The position numbers and the translations under genes are program-made. A stretch of DNA of 64,000 nt from Deltaproteobacteria bacterium (GTDB lineage: Bacteria > Desulfobacterota > Desulfobacteria > Desulfobacterales > Desulfosarcinaceae), in assembly GCA_021824175.1 (NCBI GenBank), contig JAKALP010000014.1:62001-126000 (forward strand), read 5' to 3'. The notes beneath the pieces were generated by a model. That model was not told the DNA's origin and searched no databases. It saw only the letters and a program-made list of their open reading frames with translations. Positions 34,963 to 43,785 of the stretch are shown one piece after another; positions within the stretch are counted from its first letter, which is position 1, and every line of letters starts with the position of its first letter.

Positions 34963-36396
34963 ATGCATATCTTGCAAATCATAGTTAAAAATACCAGCAC
35001 CATGGATTTCACTCTCCCTTTGCTATGGAAAGCCCATGAGTCGCATCCCGATTATCGTCTTTCAATCCTTTACTGTACTTTCGACAAACGCCAAATATTG
35101 CGAAGATCCGGCTATTATTCACACCAGTTTGAAGCATGCGGCGTTACCGAATATGATTTTGCCTGCTTCCTTAAAAAGCCATATTGCTATTTTAGGCCCC
35201 TGTTGCGTTGGATGTTCAGCCGGTCACCCGCCGATAAGATGCATTTGAGAGAACTTTTTCAGCAATGCAAGGGTTCCACCCATCTATCTCGCTTAGTACG
35301 CCTAATATTGCTTTTACTGAAAGGTCAAACCTTACGCGCTTTTGTTGACAGTTTGGTGAAAAGCGCGCTTGTCTGGCTTGAACGACATACTGCGCCAAAA
35401 ATGATCCCCGTGGAGACAATTCTGCCGCGCTTGGCCCCGGATCTTGTTCTCTTCGATAACCGGAGCACCACCACTTTCTACGGCCGTGAGCATTTCTATG
35501 CCTATTTTGATGAACACCAGAAACCGGTTGTACTTATTCCCCATGGACCTCATTTTCGCGATCCCATTAGTGAATTCACGCCTTTTGATGAGCAAGGTCA
35601 GATTCTGCCGACCTACTGCGACTACTGGATGCCCCTGCGTTTTGGCACCCCATGGATTTGCACCCCAAAGCAAAAAAAGCAGTACGCGGTGGTGGGCTAT
35701 CCTGGCTTTGATCAGGATTGGCTCACGAATGTCATGAATAGATCGGCGCATGTCGCGTCCGCTTCCGATAAACGCACACGGAAATGTCTTTTTATCGTTC
35801 GGCGTTATTTGCCGGCCGGTGTGCAGCGTGAGGCCGGTCTGGACCCCTTCATCGTGGATTATGAAGACTTCATGGAGCCTTTGAAGGCTTTATCAGAAGC
35901 TATTCGTCTATCAGGGGAAGAGATCGAAGTCATTGTAAAACCTCATCCGGTCAACAACTACAAAGAATTGGCTCATGATTTCGCCAAGGCAGGCATTCAG
36001 CATTGGCGCATTACGCATGAACCGATCTACGCGGTGTTGCCCGAGGTTGACCTGGTCGTATCTCTTTTTTCCACCATTCTTCTCGTGCCGGCTTTAGCCG
36101 GCATCCCCACCCTGGTCATTGAAACTCAGCTGCAGCGTCATGTGCACCAGGAGTGGGCCTTGCTCAGGGATCTATACACCAAACTCAGTTTTTATGTAGA
36201 GCACGCTGAAGCGGTGCCAACCACATTTCAAAAAATTCTGGTCGGCGGAGAAGTCATCCGCGTTGCGTGCCGCCAGGATATCGAACACCTGCGGTACTAT
36301 TTCCCGGATAGGGCAATCGCTGCTGGCTTGAATCGCATCACTTGGCTGATGACCCGCCAGAAGCAATTACCATCTTTTGCAACTCTGCCGAATTAG
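34963..36396 (+). CDS. Capsule-type GT-B-like protein of unknown specificity
   Basis: The 477-residue protein has no close name I can give. It has a GT-B-like layout: N-terminal domain with alternating strands (MHILQIIVKN; LVLFDNRSTT), a VVLIPHGPHF loop and a C-terminal half with IVKPHPVNNYKE and VVSLFSTILLVPALAGIPTLV. The K-P-H-P and S-x-F-S-T features recall capsule and CDP-glycerol-type transferases. Start ATG 34963 is preferred over a TTG at 34942, which would overlap the previous gene. It probably adds or assembles part of the glycan. The gene follows a GT2 and precedes wzx. Confidence 0.65.
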   Translation: MHILQIIVKNTSTMDFTLPLLWKAHESHPDYRLSILYCTFDKRQILRRSGYYSHQFEACGVTEYDFACFLKKPYCYFRPLLRWMFSRSPADKMHLRELFQQCKGSTHLSRLVRLILLLLKGQTLRAFVDSLVKSALVWLERHTAPKMIPVETILPRLAPDLVLFDNRSTTTFYGREHFYAYFDEHQKPVVLIPHGPHFRDPISEFTPFDEQGQILPTYCDYWMPLRFGTPWICTPKQKKQYAVVGYPGFDQDWLTNVMNRSAHVASASDKRTRKCLFIVRRYLPAGVQREAGLDPFIVDYEDFMEPLKALSEAIRLSGEEIEVIVKPHPVNNYKELAHDFAKAGIQHWRITHEPIYAVLPEVDLVVSLFSTILLVPALAGIPTLVIETQLQRHVHQEWALLRDLYTKLSFYVEHAEAVPTTFQKILVGGEVIRVACRQDIEHLRYYFPDRAIAAGLNRITWLMTRQKQLPSFATLPN

Positions 36397-36451
36397 CCAC
36401 CAGTCATCCCACACTCAAAAACAGACGATTTTTCAATTCAAGAATAAGACC

Positions 36452-37972
36452 ATGAGCCTGAAAAGCAAAGTCATCAAAAACACCTCGATATCGGCAATTT
36501 CAAACAGCGTATCCATGCTATTCGGATTCATTTTGTTGCCGTTTGTTATACACCGCATGGGGGCCGATGCGTATGGCCTGGTTGGATTCGCCAGAACCTT
36601 TTCAGTCACGGGCGCGGCTGGCATGTTCGATCTTGGCGTAAAACAAACGGTGGTGAAATTTGTGGCCCAATACAAAGCGCAAAATAACCAGCGCGATCTC
36701 AATGCATTGCTGGCAACGGCCTTTCTCATCATGTTGGCGCTGGCGGTCTTATTAAGCGGTATCGGGATTTGGCTGTCGGGTTATCTGTCCCGGCACTTGG
36801 CTGTTCCCCAGGATCACCAGTCATGGTTTCAACTGGCCTTGATCGTTACCTTCCTTACCTACCTTTTCGAATTCCCCGGTCTGGTGTTTGACGGCGCTCT
36901 TCAGGGGTTGCAACGCTTTGACCATTTGAAGTCGATGGATGTATTGCGCACCGCCGGGCAAACGCTTGCAACCATGGCGTTGGTGGCTTGTGATCGTGGT
37001 TTTTTTTCGTTAGTCCTTATTTCCTCAATCTTCTCGGTTTTTCAAGTTTCGGCCTATGCTTTTTTGACTTACAAGAATCTGCCAGGATTCAAGATCCGAG
37101 CAGTCCGGCTTTCAAAATCATCTTTGCAGGACATCCTTAAATTCAATAAGCATTTGATCAGTGCCCAAATCTCCAGTTTCTTGGGCAATCATGCTGAAAA
37201 GGTATTGATCACCTTGTTAATGCCGCCAACTTTCATGACCATGTATGAAGTCTTGATCAAACTGCCGCGCTTTATCCGATCATCACTTTCCTTTATGGGG
37301 GCGGCGATTTTACCGGCCGCTTCCGAAGCATCTGTGTCTGCTGACGGTCAGCGTGAGCGTAAGCTTTTTGAAGTAGGATTACGTTTTAACCTAATGGTAC
37401 TTGGCCCGGTTTTGGGTTGTGCTATCGTGATGGCTCCCGAATTCATCCAGTTATGGGTCGGAGATGCATATCTTTCGTTGGTCCCCATGCTGCGAGTCAT
37501 GCTGGCCATCAACCTAATTAATCCGTATGCGGGCTATGGATGGACTTTGCTTTTGGGCATGAATCGCAGAGTTCACTATATTCCGATAATGCAATGGATT
37601 ACTACTTGCTTTAAGATTATTATCGTTGCCTTTCTAATGCCCAAATTTCAATTTTGGGCCATAGTACTTGCTTATGGCGCCTTTGTCCTGATGTTGCCGG
37701 TTTCCTTGACAGTATTTTCATACGAATTCCATATAAAATTACGAACTTTAGCTACAGATTTCCTCAAAATAGCGGGCATTGCCTTTGCGCCTGGTCTGTT
37801 AGTTATGACATGTCACGATAGTCTATCACAGCTCACTATGACACATCTGATTATCGGGGGCATTATCTGGGGAGTATTCTCCTGGGCACTTTACTTTCGG
37901 TTTATATTAGATGGATCGGGCCGGAACATATTAAAGCAAATACTACCCAGGTTCGCGTCTAAAACCACCTAA
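36452..37972 (+). CDS. wzx: Wzx-type oligosaccharide flippase
   Basis: The 506-residue integral membrane protein is a polysaccharide transporter of the MOP superfamily with about 12-14 hydrophobic segments. The N-terminus is typical (SLKSKVIKNTSISAISNSVSMLFGFILLPFVI, here abbreviated by positions 1-35), then FDLGVKQTVVKFVAQ. Wzx flips lipid-linked repeat units across the inner membrane. ATG 36452 is chosen over an extension to 36377 that overlaps the previous gene. With the Wzy-like, Wzz and WecA-like proteins it indicates a Wzx/Wzy-dependent polymer. Confidence 0.9.
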   Translation: MSLKSKVIKNTSISAISNSVSMLFGFILLPFVIHRMGADAYGLVGFARTFSVTGAAGMFDLGVKQTVVKFVAQYKAQNNQRDLNALLATAFLIMLALAVLLSGIGIWLSGYLSRHLAVPQDHQSWFQLALIVTFLTYLFEFPGLVFDGALQGLQRFDHLKSMDVLRTAGQTLATMALVACDRGFFSLVLISSIFSVFQVSAYAFLTYKNLPGFKIRAVRLSKSSLQDILKFNKHLISAQISSFLGNHAEKVLITLLMPPTFMTMYEVLIKLPRFIRSSLSFMGAAILPAASEASVSADGQRERKLFEVGLRFNLMVLGPVLGCAIVMAPEFIQLWVGDAYLSLVPMLRVMLAINLINPYAGYGWTLLLGMNRRVHYIPIMQWITTCFKIIIVAFLMPKFQFWAIVLAYGAFVLMLPVSLTVFSYEFHIKLRTLATDFLKIAGIAFAPGLLVMTCHDSLSQLTMTHLIIGGIIWGVFSWALYFRFILDGSGRNILKQILPRFASKTT

Positions 37973-37987
37973 GTCTAAAATCCAAAA

Positions 37988-39580
37988 ATGCTTTTCAATT
38001 CGTACATTTTTATTTTCCTGTTTTTACCGTCTGTCCTGATATTGTACTACTACCTGACGCAGAAAGGCTGGAGCTCAGCAGCCATTGGATGGCTTGCCCT
38101 CAGCTCCCTCCTCTTTTACGCCTATTGGAGGCCGGTATATGTATTGCTGCTCATCATTTCGATCCTCGGCAACTTTGCGATCGGCCGTGTGATCATTGTT
38201 CAAAAATTGTCAGCGAATCATTCTCGAAAAGCAGACTTGGCTAAAATCTGGCTGATTTTAGGACTACTGCTAAATCTTACGGTGATTGGCTATTTCAAAT
38301 ATGCAATGTTTTTTTGCGAGAATCTCTCAGCCGTTACAGGCATTCCTTTAAATATTCACTCCATTGTGCTTCCTCTGGGGATATCCTTTTTTACATTTCA
38401 GCAAATTGCATATTTAGTCGATGTCTATAAAGGCCGAATCACCGATACTCGTTTGCTGCACTATTTTGTCTTTATCACCTTCTTCCCCCAGTTAATAGCT
38501 GGCCCTATTGTACAGCACCATGAGATTGTTCCCCAGCTTGAAAAGAAAAAAAACGAAGCTCACTTTTTCAGTACGAATCTACTGGTGGGGTTAACTATTT
38601 TCTCAATGGGTCTATTTAAAAAAGTAGTCTTGGCCGACAGTGTAGCCGCTTTCTCAACGCCTGTGTTCAAGGCGGCTGCCCAGGGTCTGGTTCCCGCTAC
38701 CGTTGAAGCCTGGGGCGGGGCGCTGGCATATACCTTCCAGCTTTACTTCGATTTTTCAGGCTATTCAGATATGGCCATTGGTTTGGGCCGCATGTTCGGC
38801 CTGTTTCTGCCTATAAATTTTTACTCACCATACAAATCTAAAAGTATCATCGAATTTTGGCGCAGATGGCATATCACCTTATCTCGTTTCCTCCGCGATT
38901 ACCTCTATATTCCGTTGGGCGGCAATCGTAAGGGCCCTTTCCGGCGATATATTCATGTTATCGTAACCATGCTGCTGGGTGGCTTATGGCACGGCGCGGG
39001 CTGGACTTTTGTGATTTGGGGCGGGCTACACGGTCTTTATTTGGCTATTAATCATGCTTGGCGATCATTGCGTCGGCGATTAGGCAATGACCGGCAAGAC
39101 CATTCGGGATTGCTTTCGGGGCTATCCCAGGTCATTACATTTTTGGTCGTAGTTGTGGCGTGGGTATTCTTCAGGGCTGAAAATATTACTAGTGCCATGC
39201 GTATTATCAAATCGATGTTTCTTATTGAGTGTCCGATTTTGCCGCAAGCATTAAGCGGACGAATCGGGGTTTTGGAAGCATGGTTGAGCGCTCATGGCGT
39301 GCTTATGACCGGAACAAGCATCATTCCCCTATCCAGATGGGCCATCGGCATGCCATTGATCATCCTGCTGCTATGCATTTCATGGTTTCTTCCGAACCTG
39401 TACGAAATTATGGCTGATTATCATCGTTTGGATTCTCCGCCTCAGCCAAATACCTCACGGTGGTCACTACCCATCCAATGGCATCCCACTCGTTTGGCCG
39501 CGCTGATTACAGCCTTTGCAGCTTTCGTTGCGCTGATGAGCCTTAATACAGTGAATGAGTTCCTTTACTTCCAGTTTTAG
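37988..39580 (+). CDS. MBOAT-family O-acyltransferase
   Basis: The 530-residue membrane protein belongs to the MBOAT family (AlgI/PatA/DltB-like), moving acyl groups across the membrane to the glycan. Signature segments are VLPLGISFFTFQQIAYLVDVYKG (about 120-145), FFPQLIAGPI, FDFSGYSDMAIG, EFWRRWHITLSRFLRDYLYIPLGGNRKG by position about 295-322, and the catalytic His in GGLWHGAGWTF near 335. Several transmembrane segments. It is followed without gap by an SGNH-domain protein, the usual partner that completes transfer in the periplasm. Likely role: O-acetylation of the exported polysaccharide. Confidence 0.93.
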   Translation: MLFNSYIFIFLFLPSVLILYYYLTQKGWSSAAIGWLALSSLLFYAYWRPVYVLLLIISILGNFAIGRVIIVQKLSANHSRKADLAKIWLILGLLLNLTVIGYFKYAMFFCENLSAVTGIPLNIHSIVLPLGISFFTFQQIAYLVDVYKGRITDTRLLHYFVFITFFPQLIAGPIVQHHEIVPQLEKKKNEAHFFSTNLLVGLTIFSMGLFKKVVLADSVAAFSTPVFKAAAQGLVPATVEAWGGALAYTFQLYFDFSGYSDMAIGLGRMFGLFLPINFYSPYKSKSIIEFWRRWHITLSRFLRDYLYIPLGGNRKGPFRRYIHVIVTMLLGGLWHGAGWTFVIWGGLHGLYLAINHAWRSLRRRLGNDRQDHSGLLSGLSQVITFLVVVVAWVFFRAENITSAMRIIKSMFLIECPILPQALSGRIGVLEAWLSAHGVLMTGTSIIPLSRWAIGMPLIILLLCISWFLPNLYEIMADYHRLDSPPQPNTSRWSLPIQWHPTRLAALITAFAAFVALMSLNTVNEFLYFQF

Positions 39581-40765
39581 ATGAAAATGAGCCAAACCCT
39601 AACGCCAAAAACCTATTTGAGGAGCTTTCTGCTCTTTTGTTGTTTGCTAACGATTCTCTATACGCCCTTTAACTGGTTGGATGCACGCTACGGTTTTCTG
39701 GGCACTTACGGGTTGGCTTTTAACCCGTCCCAGGTTGCCATAATTCAATACTTTGCCTTACTGGTTGTGCTTTTTAATCTATCTTTTCCTTCTTCAGCCA
39801 GAATGCCTGTTCCATATAAAGCAGTTCTGGCTTTCTCCCTCAGTTTATCGATCCTTTTTAGCGCGGAATATGTGGGGTCGAAGTTTGAAATAAGGCAAGA
39901 TTCATCTGGAAAAATTGCCAAAAGCGATGAGCTTCTGGGCTGGGTCGGAATCCCTGGGTCTCAGCGCGAAAATTGGATTGATGGCCGCAGAGTAAAAATC
40001 CAGCTTAATTCAAAAGGGCTTAGAGGCCCGGAACCCACGTTACGGGCTGAATTCATGTTCCTCGGAAATTCTGTAACTTTTGCGCAGCATGTGGCTGAGA
40101 AAGAAACCTTTGTAAGCCTTTTGGGTGGCATCAATGCTGCTTTTGATGGCTACAATACAATGCGAGAACGGGATTTCTTTTTGCGAGACCTCAGCGGCTA
40201 CCGGCCTCGCAATCTGGTATTGATTGTCACCGCCGGCGATGTCATGACTGAAGCTGAAAACCTCGCCAATATTCATGAAACACTGTCCAGCGGCATGATG
40301 ATCCAAAAAACGCAAAATTTCTTGGATAGGTGGTTAAATTATCTTCGATACTCTTCGAGTATCTACGCACTATTATCGCGCTCACCGGTTCTTAATCAGT
40401 CCAGAAAGGATAATCGGTACTTAGAGCTTGTCCGCAAACCCATCCCGGCTGAGACTTGGCGCCAGTGGACGAAAGCCATTCTCGATATAAAAAAGGGTGC
40501 TCCGGATAGCCGGCTTTATATTGTGCTATCTCCGCCGCGCATGGCTGTCAGGTTGTCTCGCCAAAACATACTTTCCTGCAACCTGAATAATGAGCTGTCT
40601 CGTTTTTGTCGGGAAAAGCAAATTCCATTCTTAGATTTGCTCCCCGTTCTCGCGGGTCATGACGCGGATTTGATCTTTCATGATTTTACCCATTATACCG
40701 CCGACGGCCACAAGCTGGTGGCGGATGCCATTGCGCGATTTTTTAAAAAAATCGATTCAAAGTAA
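39581..40765 (+). CDS. Membrane-anchored SGNH-hydrolase-like acyltransferase partner
   Basis: The 394-residue protein has about three N-terminal hydrophobic segments (residues 15-35, 50-65, 80-98) and a soluble domain with SGNH-like blocks: FLGNSVTF near 155 in place of GDS, LIVTAGD near 207 and the C-terminal DFTHYTADGHKLV near 375 holding Asp and His. This matches AlgJ/AlgX-like periplasmic acetyltransferases that work with an MBOAT protein, whose gene ends one base before. The Ser of the nucleophile region is in GNS. The start could also be ATG 39587. Directly adjacent genes imply translational coupling. Confidence 0.78.
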   Translation: MKMSQTLTPKTYLRSFLLFCCLLTILYTPFNWLDARYGFLGTYGLAFNPSQVAIIQYFALLVVLFNLSFPSSARMPVPYKAVLAFSLSLSILFSAEYVGSKFEIRQDSSGKIAKSDELLGWVGIPGSQRENWIDGRRVKIQLNSKGLRGPEPTLRAEFMFLGNSVTFAQHVAEKETFVSLLGGINAAFDGYNTMRERDFFLRDLSGYRPRNLVLIVTAGDVMTEAENLANIHETLSSGMMIQKTQNFLDRWLNYLRYSSSIYALLSRSPVLNQSRKDNRYLELVRKPIPAETWRQWTKAILDIKKGAPDSRLYIVLSPPRMAVRLSRQNILSCNLNNELSRFCREKQIPFLDLLPVLAGHDADLIFHDFTHYTADGHKLVADAIARFFKKIDSK

Positions 40766-40793
40766 CCGAAATTCACTTAATGCTTTGATTGAA

Positions 40794-42167
40794 ATGTTTT
40801 CTATATTTTTCATCGGCTTCTATCTCCTTGTAATATTTCTTTTGGTAAAGCGCTCGCCATTGTTGGTCTCCATGGTATTTTTATTTTTGTTCACATCGTT
40901 GTGGCGATTTACGGGCTCTGTTTATATGGATTTTGGGGGACCAATAGAATCCTGGGAATTAAGCAGAGCCATTGGCGGGCATCATGGCTGGTTTTCCACG
41001 GTTTGCCTATTTTCTTATCTACTGGTTTTGATCCCACTGCTGGTTGTGTTTAGTCGAAAGAGAATCGACTTGTTAAACCAATGGCAGCAACGATCCTCCG
41101 CCAATGTTACCCATATCAATGGCATCCGAATCGAAACCTTTATCGCCTGCATCATGGGGTCCATCTTACTGCTGCTTTACATCGAACTGTTCATGATTGG
41201 TGATATCCCCTTTTTTTCTGGTACGGAGCGGTGGCTATATAGTCGGGAAAAAGCGGGCTTGATCTCTAAATTTCTGGGGGTGTATTTAACGGGGCCGCTC
41301 TGCTGGCTGACAGGTTATGCATGGTATCTCGCGATTATCAAAAAAAGAAAGAAATTGGCTGGTATCATTTTGTTTTTGTTATTTGCATGCATTGTTTATT
41401 TTCTACTGCTGGGAAACAAATTTTCAACTCCATTATATGCGGCCGCCAGCTTTTTACTTTCAGCCGGTACTATTTTTTTAACCAAAACTGAAAAAAAATT
41501 GATTCAGAAGAGAATTGTTCAAATCATCGTGCTGGGCCTGGTACTGTTTGGCATGTTGTTTGGAACCATGTACAAAGTGTATTTCATCGACCGGGGCTAC
41601 AAGTTAAAATATTTTTATGCATTTTTTGAACAAAGGGCACTCATCGCGCCTTCTCAACTGGTATGGTCTGCTTATGAACGAATTTTCAGTCAAAGCGATT
41701 ACCGGCCACTGGAGACCATCGATCTCGCCATTATCCATCCCCTTCCTTTGGATTCCAATCCAGCCGTCAATTATCTCATGTACCGGGAGCTGGGGCCGAG
41801 CGTTTTTAATATGAAAACCGGTTTCACGGATGCTTACCCTGGGATTGTTTTCGAACTCTTCGGTCCTTATCTTGCATTTCCCGCGATTTTCCTGTTGGGT
41901 TTTGCATTTGCCAGTTCGCTCTACCGGCTGGCCAAATATACCGTGCAGCAGAAAGTCATGCCCGCCACGCTGTACTTTTTTCTGGTTCAAGCATTTACCA
42001 TGTTCTTTGCCCAAGGCCAGTTATTATTCCTGACTTCGTTACGCTTTTACATTAAAATCGCGGCTGTTTATCTGATCATGCAATTCATTCGACGACGCCT
42101 GATCATTGCGTCCGCGAAACCAGCCTTGATGGTTCACGCTAGCTCATTTGAAGTCTTCAAAAGTTAA
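40794..42167 (+). CDS. Wzy-like polymerase / polytopic membrane protein
   Basis: The 457-residue protein is highly hydrophobic with about 10-12 membrane spans and a large periplasmic loop between residues about 270 and 350 (SAYERIFSQSDYRPLETIDLA). Such layout, with few sequence motifs, is characteristic of O-antigen polymerases (Wzy), and its position between the acyltransferase genes and a capsule protein supports that. Family identity cannot be proven from motifs. ATG 40794 is used since the longer frame from 40680 overlaps the previous gene by 86 bases. The ribosome site is poor. Confidence 0.7.
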   Translation: MFSIFFIGFYLLVIFLLVKRSPLLVSMVFLFLFTSLWRFTGSVYMDFGGPIESWELSRAIGGHHGWFSTVCLFSYLLVLIPLLVVFSRKRIDLLNQWQQRSSANVTHINGIRIETFIACIMGSILLLLYIELFMIGDIPFFSGTERWLYSREKAGLISKFLGVYLTGPLCWLTGYAWYLAIIKKRKKLAGIILFLLFACIVYFLLLGNKFSTPLYAAASFLLSAGTIFLTKTEKKLIQKRIVQIIVLGLVLFGMLFGTMYKVYFIDRGYKLKYFYAFFEQRALIAPSQLVWSAYERIFSQSDYRPLETIDLAIIHPLPLDSNPAVNYLMYRELGPSVFNMKTGFTDAYPGIVFELFGPYLAFPAIFLLGFAFASSLYRLAKYTVQQKVMPATLYFFLVQAFTMFFAQGQLLFLTSLRFYIKIAAVYLIMQFIRRRLIIASAKPALMVHASSFEVFKS

Positions 42168-42224
42168 TCTTTCAATCAGCCGAAACGTATAAATCTAAAA
42201 CATAGCTCTTCCGAGGAGGACGCC

Positions 42225-43685
42225 TTGAATCAACGCAAACAACTTATTGCTTTTGCTTGCATCGCCAAAAGAGATGTTCATTTCTTTCTTAAAGCAGCGG
42301 AACGTATTCGTCAGTCGCGGCCCGACTTTGAAATTGTTTTTATCTCTTTTTTTCAAGCCGGCAATTCATTGGTTAAAGAGCTGGGATTTGGCTGCATTGA
42401 CCTTTACGCTTACAGCAAAAACTTTGATTTTGATTTGCAGGAAGTCAGCCGTTTTGAAACCAGCTATCACATCGAAAATATGCAGCAGATGCTGACTCAT
42501 GAGAGATATACATTCAACTTATCCGAATCCGGTCCATTACTGAAGAAATTCATGGCATACCTGGCGGGTTTGGATGCCGCCTTTGAACCGTTACGTAAAA
42601 AATTTGGCGAAGAAAATATCCACGTGATGCAAGAGCTCGGCGGCTTTATTGCCCCGCTGTCACTCTATTTCGTAGCCCGTCGACATCGAATCGAACACAT
42701 CTTCTTTGAGCCCGCTTATTTTAGAGGCCGTTTGTTTGATGTCATCAATTCCTTGGACCCCATTGCAATATCAGATACCCCGGTTCATGAGGTTACGCCG
42801 GAATGCGCTGCTTATATCCAACAAACCATTCAGGAGAAGAAAATCGTTATCCCCTCCAAGGACAAGCATCATTTTGCCGACATGCAATTGACCAAGATTT
42901 GTAATGCTTCAAATTTGTCCAAGCTTTTCTTCAAGTTGAAATATAAATACATCGACGGCAATCAACAGGAGTATGATCACATTTGGAATCATACCCGTAG
43001 ATATTTGACCATGTACTATAACCGCAAACGCAATGGCTCATTGTATGTGCGATTCGACAAAGATCTCAAGCGCGCTCCTTATGTATATTTTCCTTTCCAT
43101 GTGCAGCTGGATTATTCATTAACCGTTCGCAGCCTTCAATATCTCAATCAGCTGGCCTTGCTGGAGTATGTTTGCGCTATTCTACCCGCTGGAGTGATGC
43201 TTCTTGCCAAAGAGCATCCCGCGTCCATCGGCGGTTTCAGTCACCCGCAATTAAAAAGCCTGCTCAAGCGGTTCGATAACTTTCACCTCGTCCATCCCTC
43301 GGAAAACTCATACGATATCATGGCCGATGCCATGGCCGTTCTGACTATCAACTCCAAGGTGGGCGCCGAGGCGCTGACCGCCGGCAAAGAGGTCATCGCC
43401 ATGGGAAAATCGTTCTATGCCAACACCGCCCAAGTGCATTATATCCATGAGCTTCAAAACCTGGGCCCAGTCATCCAAGCCATCCACGGCGGTTATCGCA
43501 AAAATAATCCAACGGAAGTCAGGAGGTTCTTTAGCGGCCTATGGAATTATTCCTATCCCACGGAACTCTATAATATGGATGATGCCAATATCGATCATTT
43601 TGCTTCTCATGTTTGTGAACATGTGATGTCGGGCATGGGCGTCGAGCACGATACTGATCATCAACCCCGCTGTTACGCCATTTAA
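42225..43685 (+). CDS. Capsule polysaccharide biosynthesis-like protein
   Basis: The 486-residue protein starts at a TTG with a strong GAGGAGGA upstream. It resembles KpsC/KpsS-type capsule proteins, which are GT-B enzymes: FHVQLDYSL near 293, LLAKEHPASIGGF (K-x-HP motif) near 335 and VLTINSKVGAEALTAGKEVIAMG near 385, a segment typical of capsule biosynthesis proteins with a Ser/Glu-containing nucleotide site. The N-terminal half has no clear motif. In capsule systems KpsC and KpsS add the Kdo linker; here it may transfer an ulosonic acid, which is appealing given the upstream CMP-ulosonate genes but unproven. Confidence 0.72.
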   Translation: MNQRKQLIAFACIAKRDVHFFLKAAERIRQSRPDFEIVFISFFQAGNSLVKELGFGCIDLYAYSKNFDFDLQEVSRFETSYHIENMQQMLTHERYTFNLSESGPLLKKFMAYLAGLDAAFEPLRKKFGEENIHVMQELGGFIAPLSLYFVARRHRIEHIFFEPAYFRGRLFDVINSLDPIAISDTPVHEVTPECAAYIQQTIQEKKIVIPSKDKHHFADMQLTKICNASNLSKLFFKLKYKYIDGNQQEYDHIWNHTRRYLTMYYNRKRNGSLYVRFDKDLKRAPYVYFPFHVQLDYSLTVRSLQYLNQLALLEYVCAILPAGVMLLAKEHPASIGGFSHPQLKSLLKRFDNFHLVHPSENSYDIMADAMAVLTINSKVGAEALTAGKEVIAMGKSFYANTAQVHYIHELQNLGPVIQAIHGGYRKNNPTEVRRFFSGLWNYSYPTELYNMDDANIDHFASHVCEHVMSGMGVEHDTDHQPRCYAI

Positions 43686-43785
43686 GTTGGCATGATTGTC
43701 GCAGCGTATCACTGACGAATTAGCGAAATGGATCAGCCTTGCCGTCGCACGGCATAACGCGTTTACCCATGCCCCAGGAGATTCC

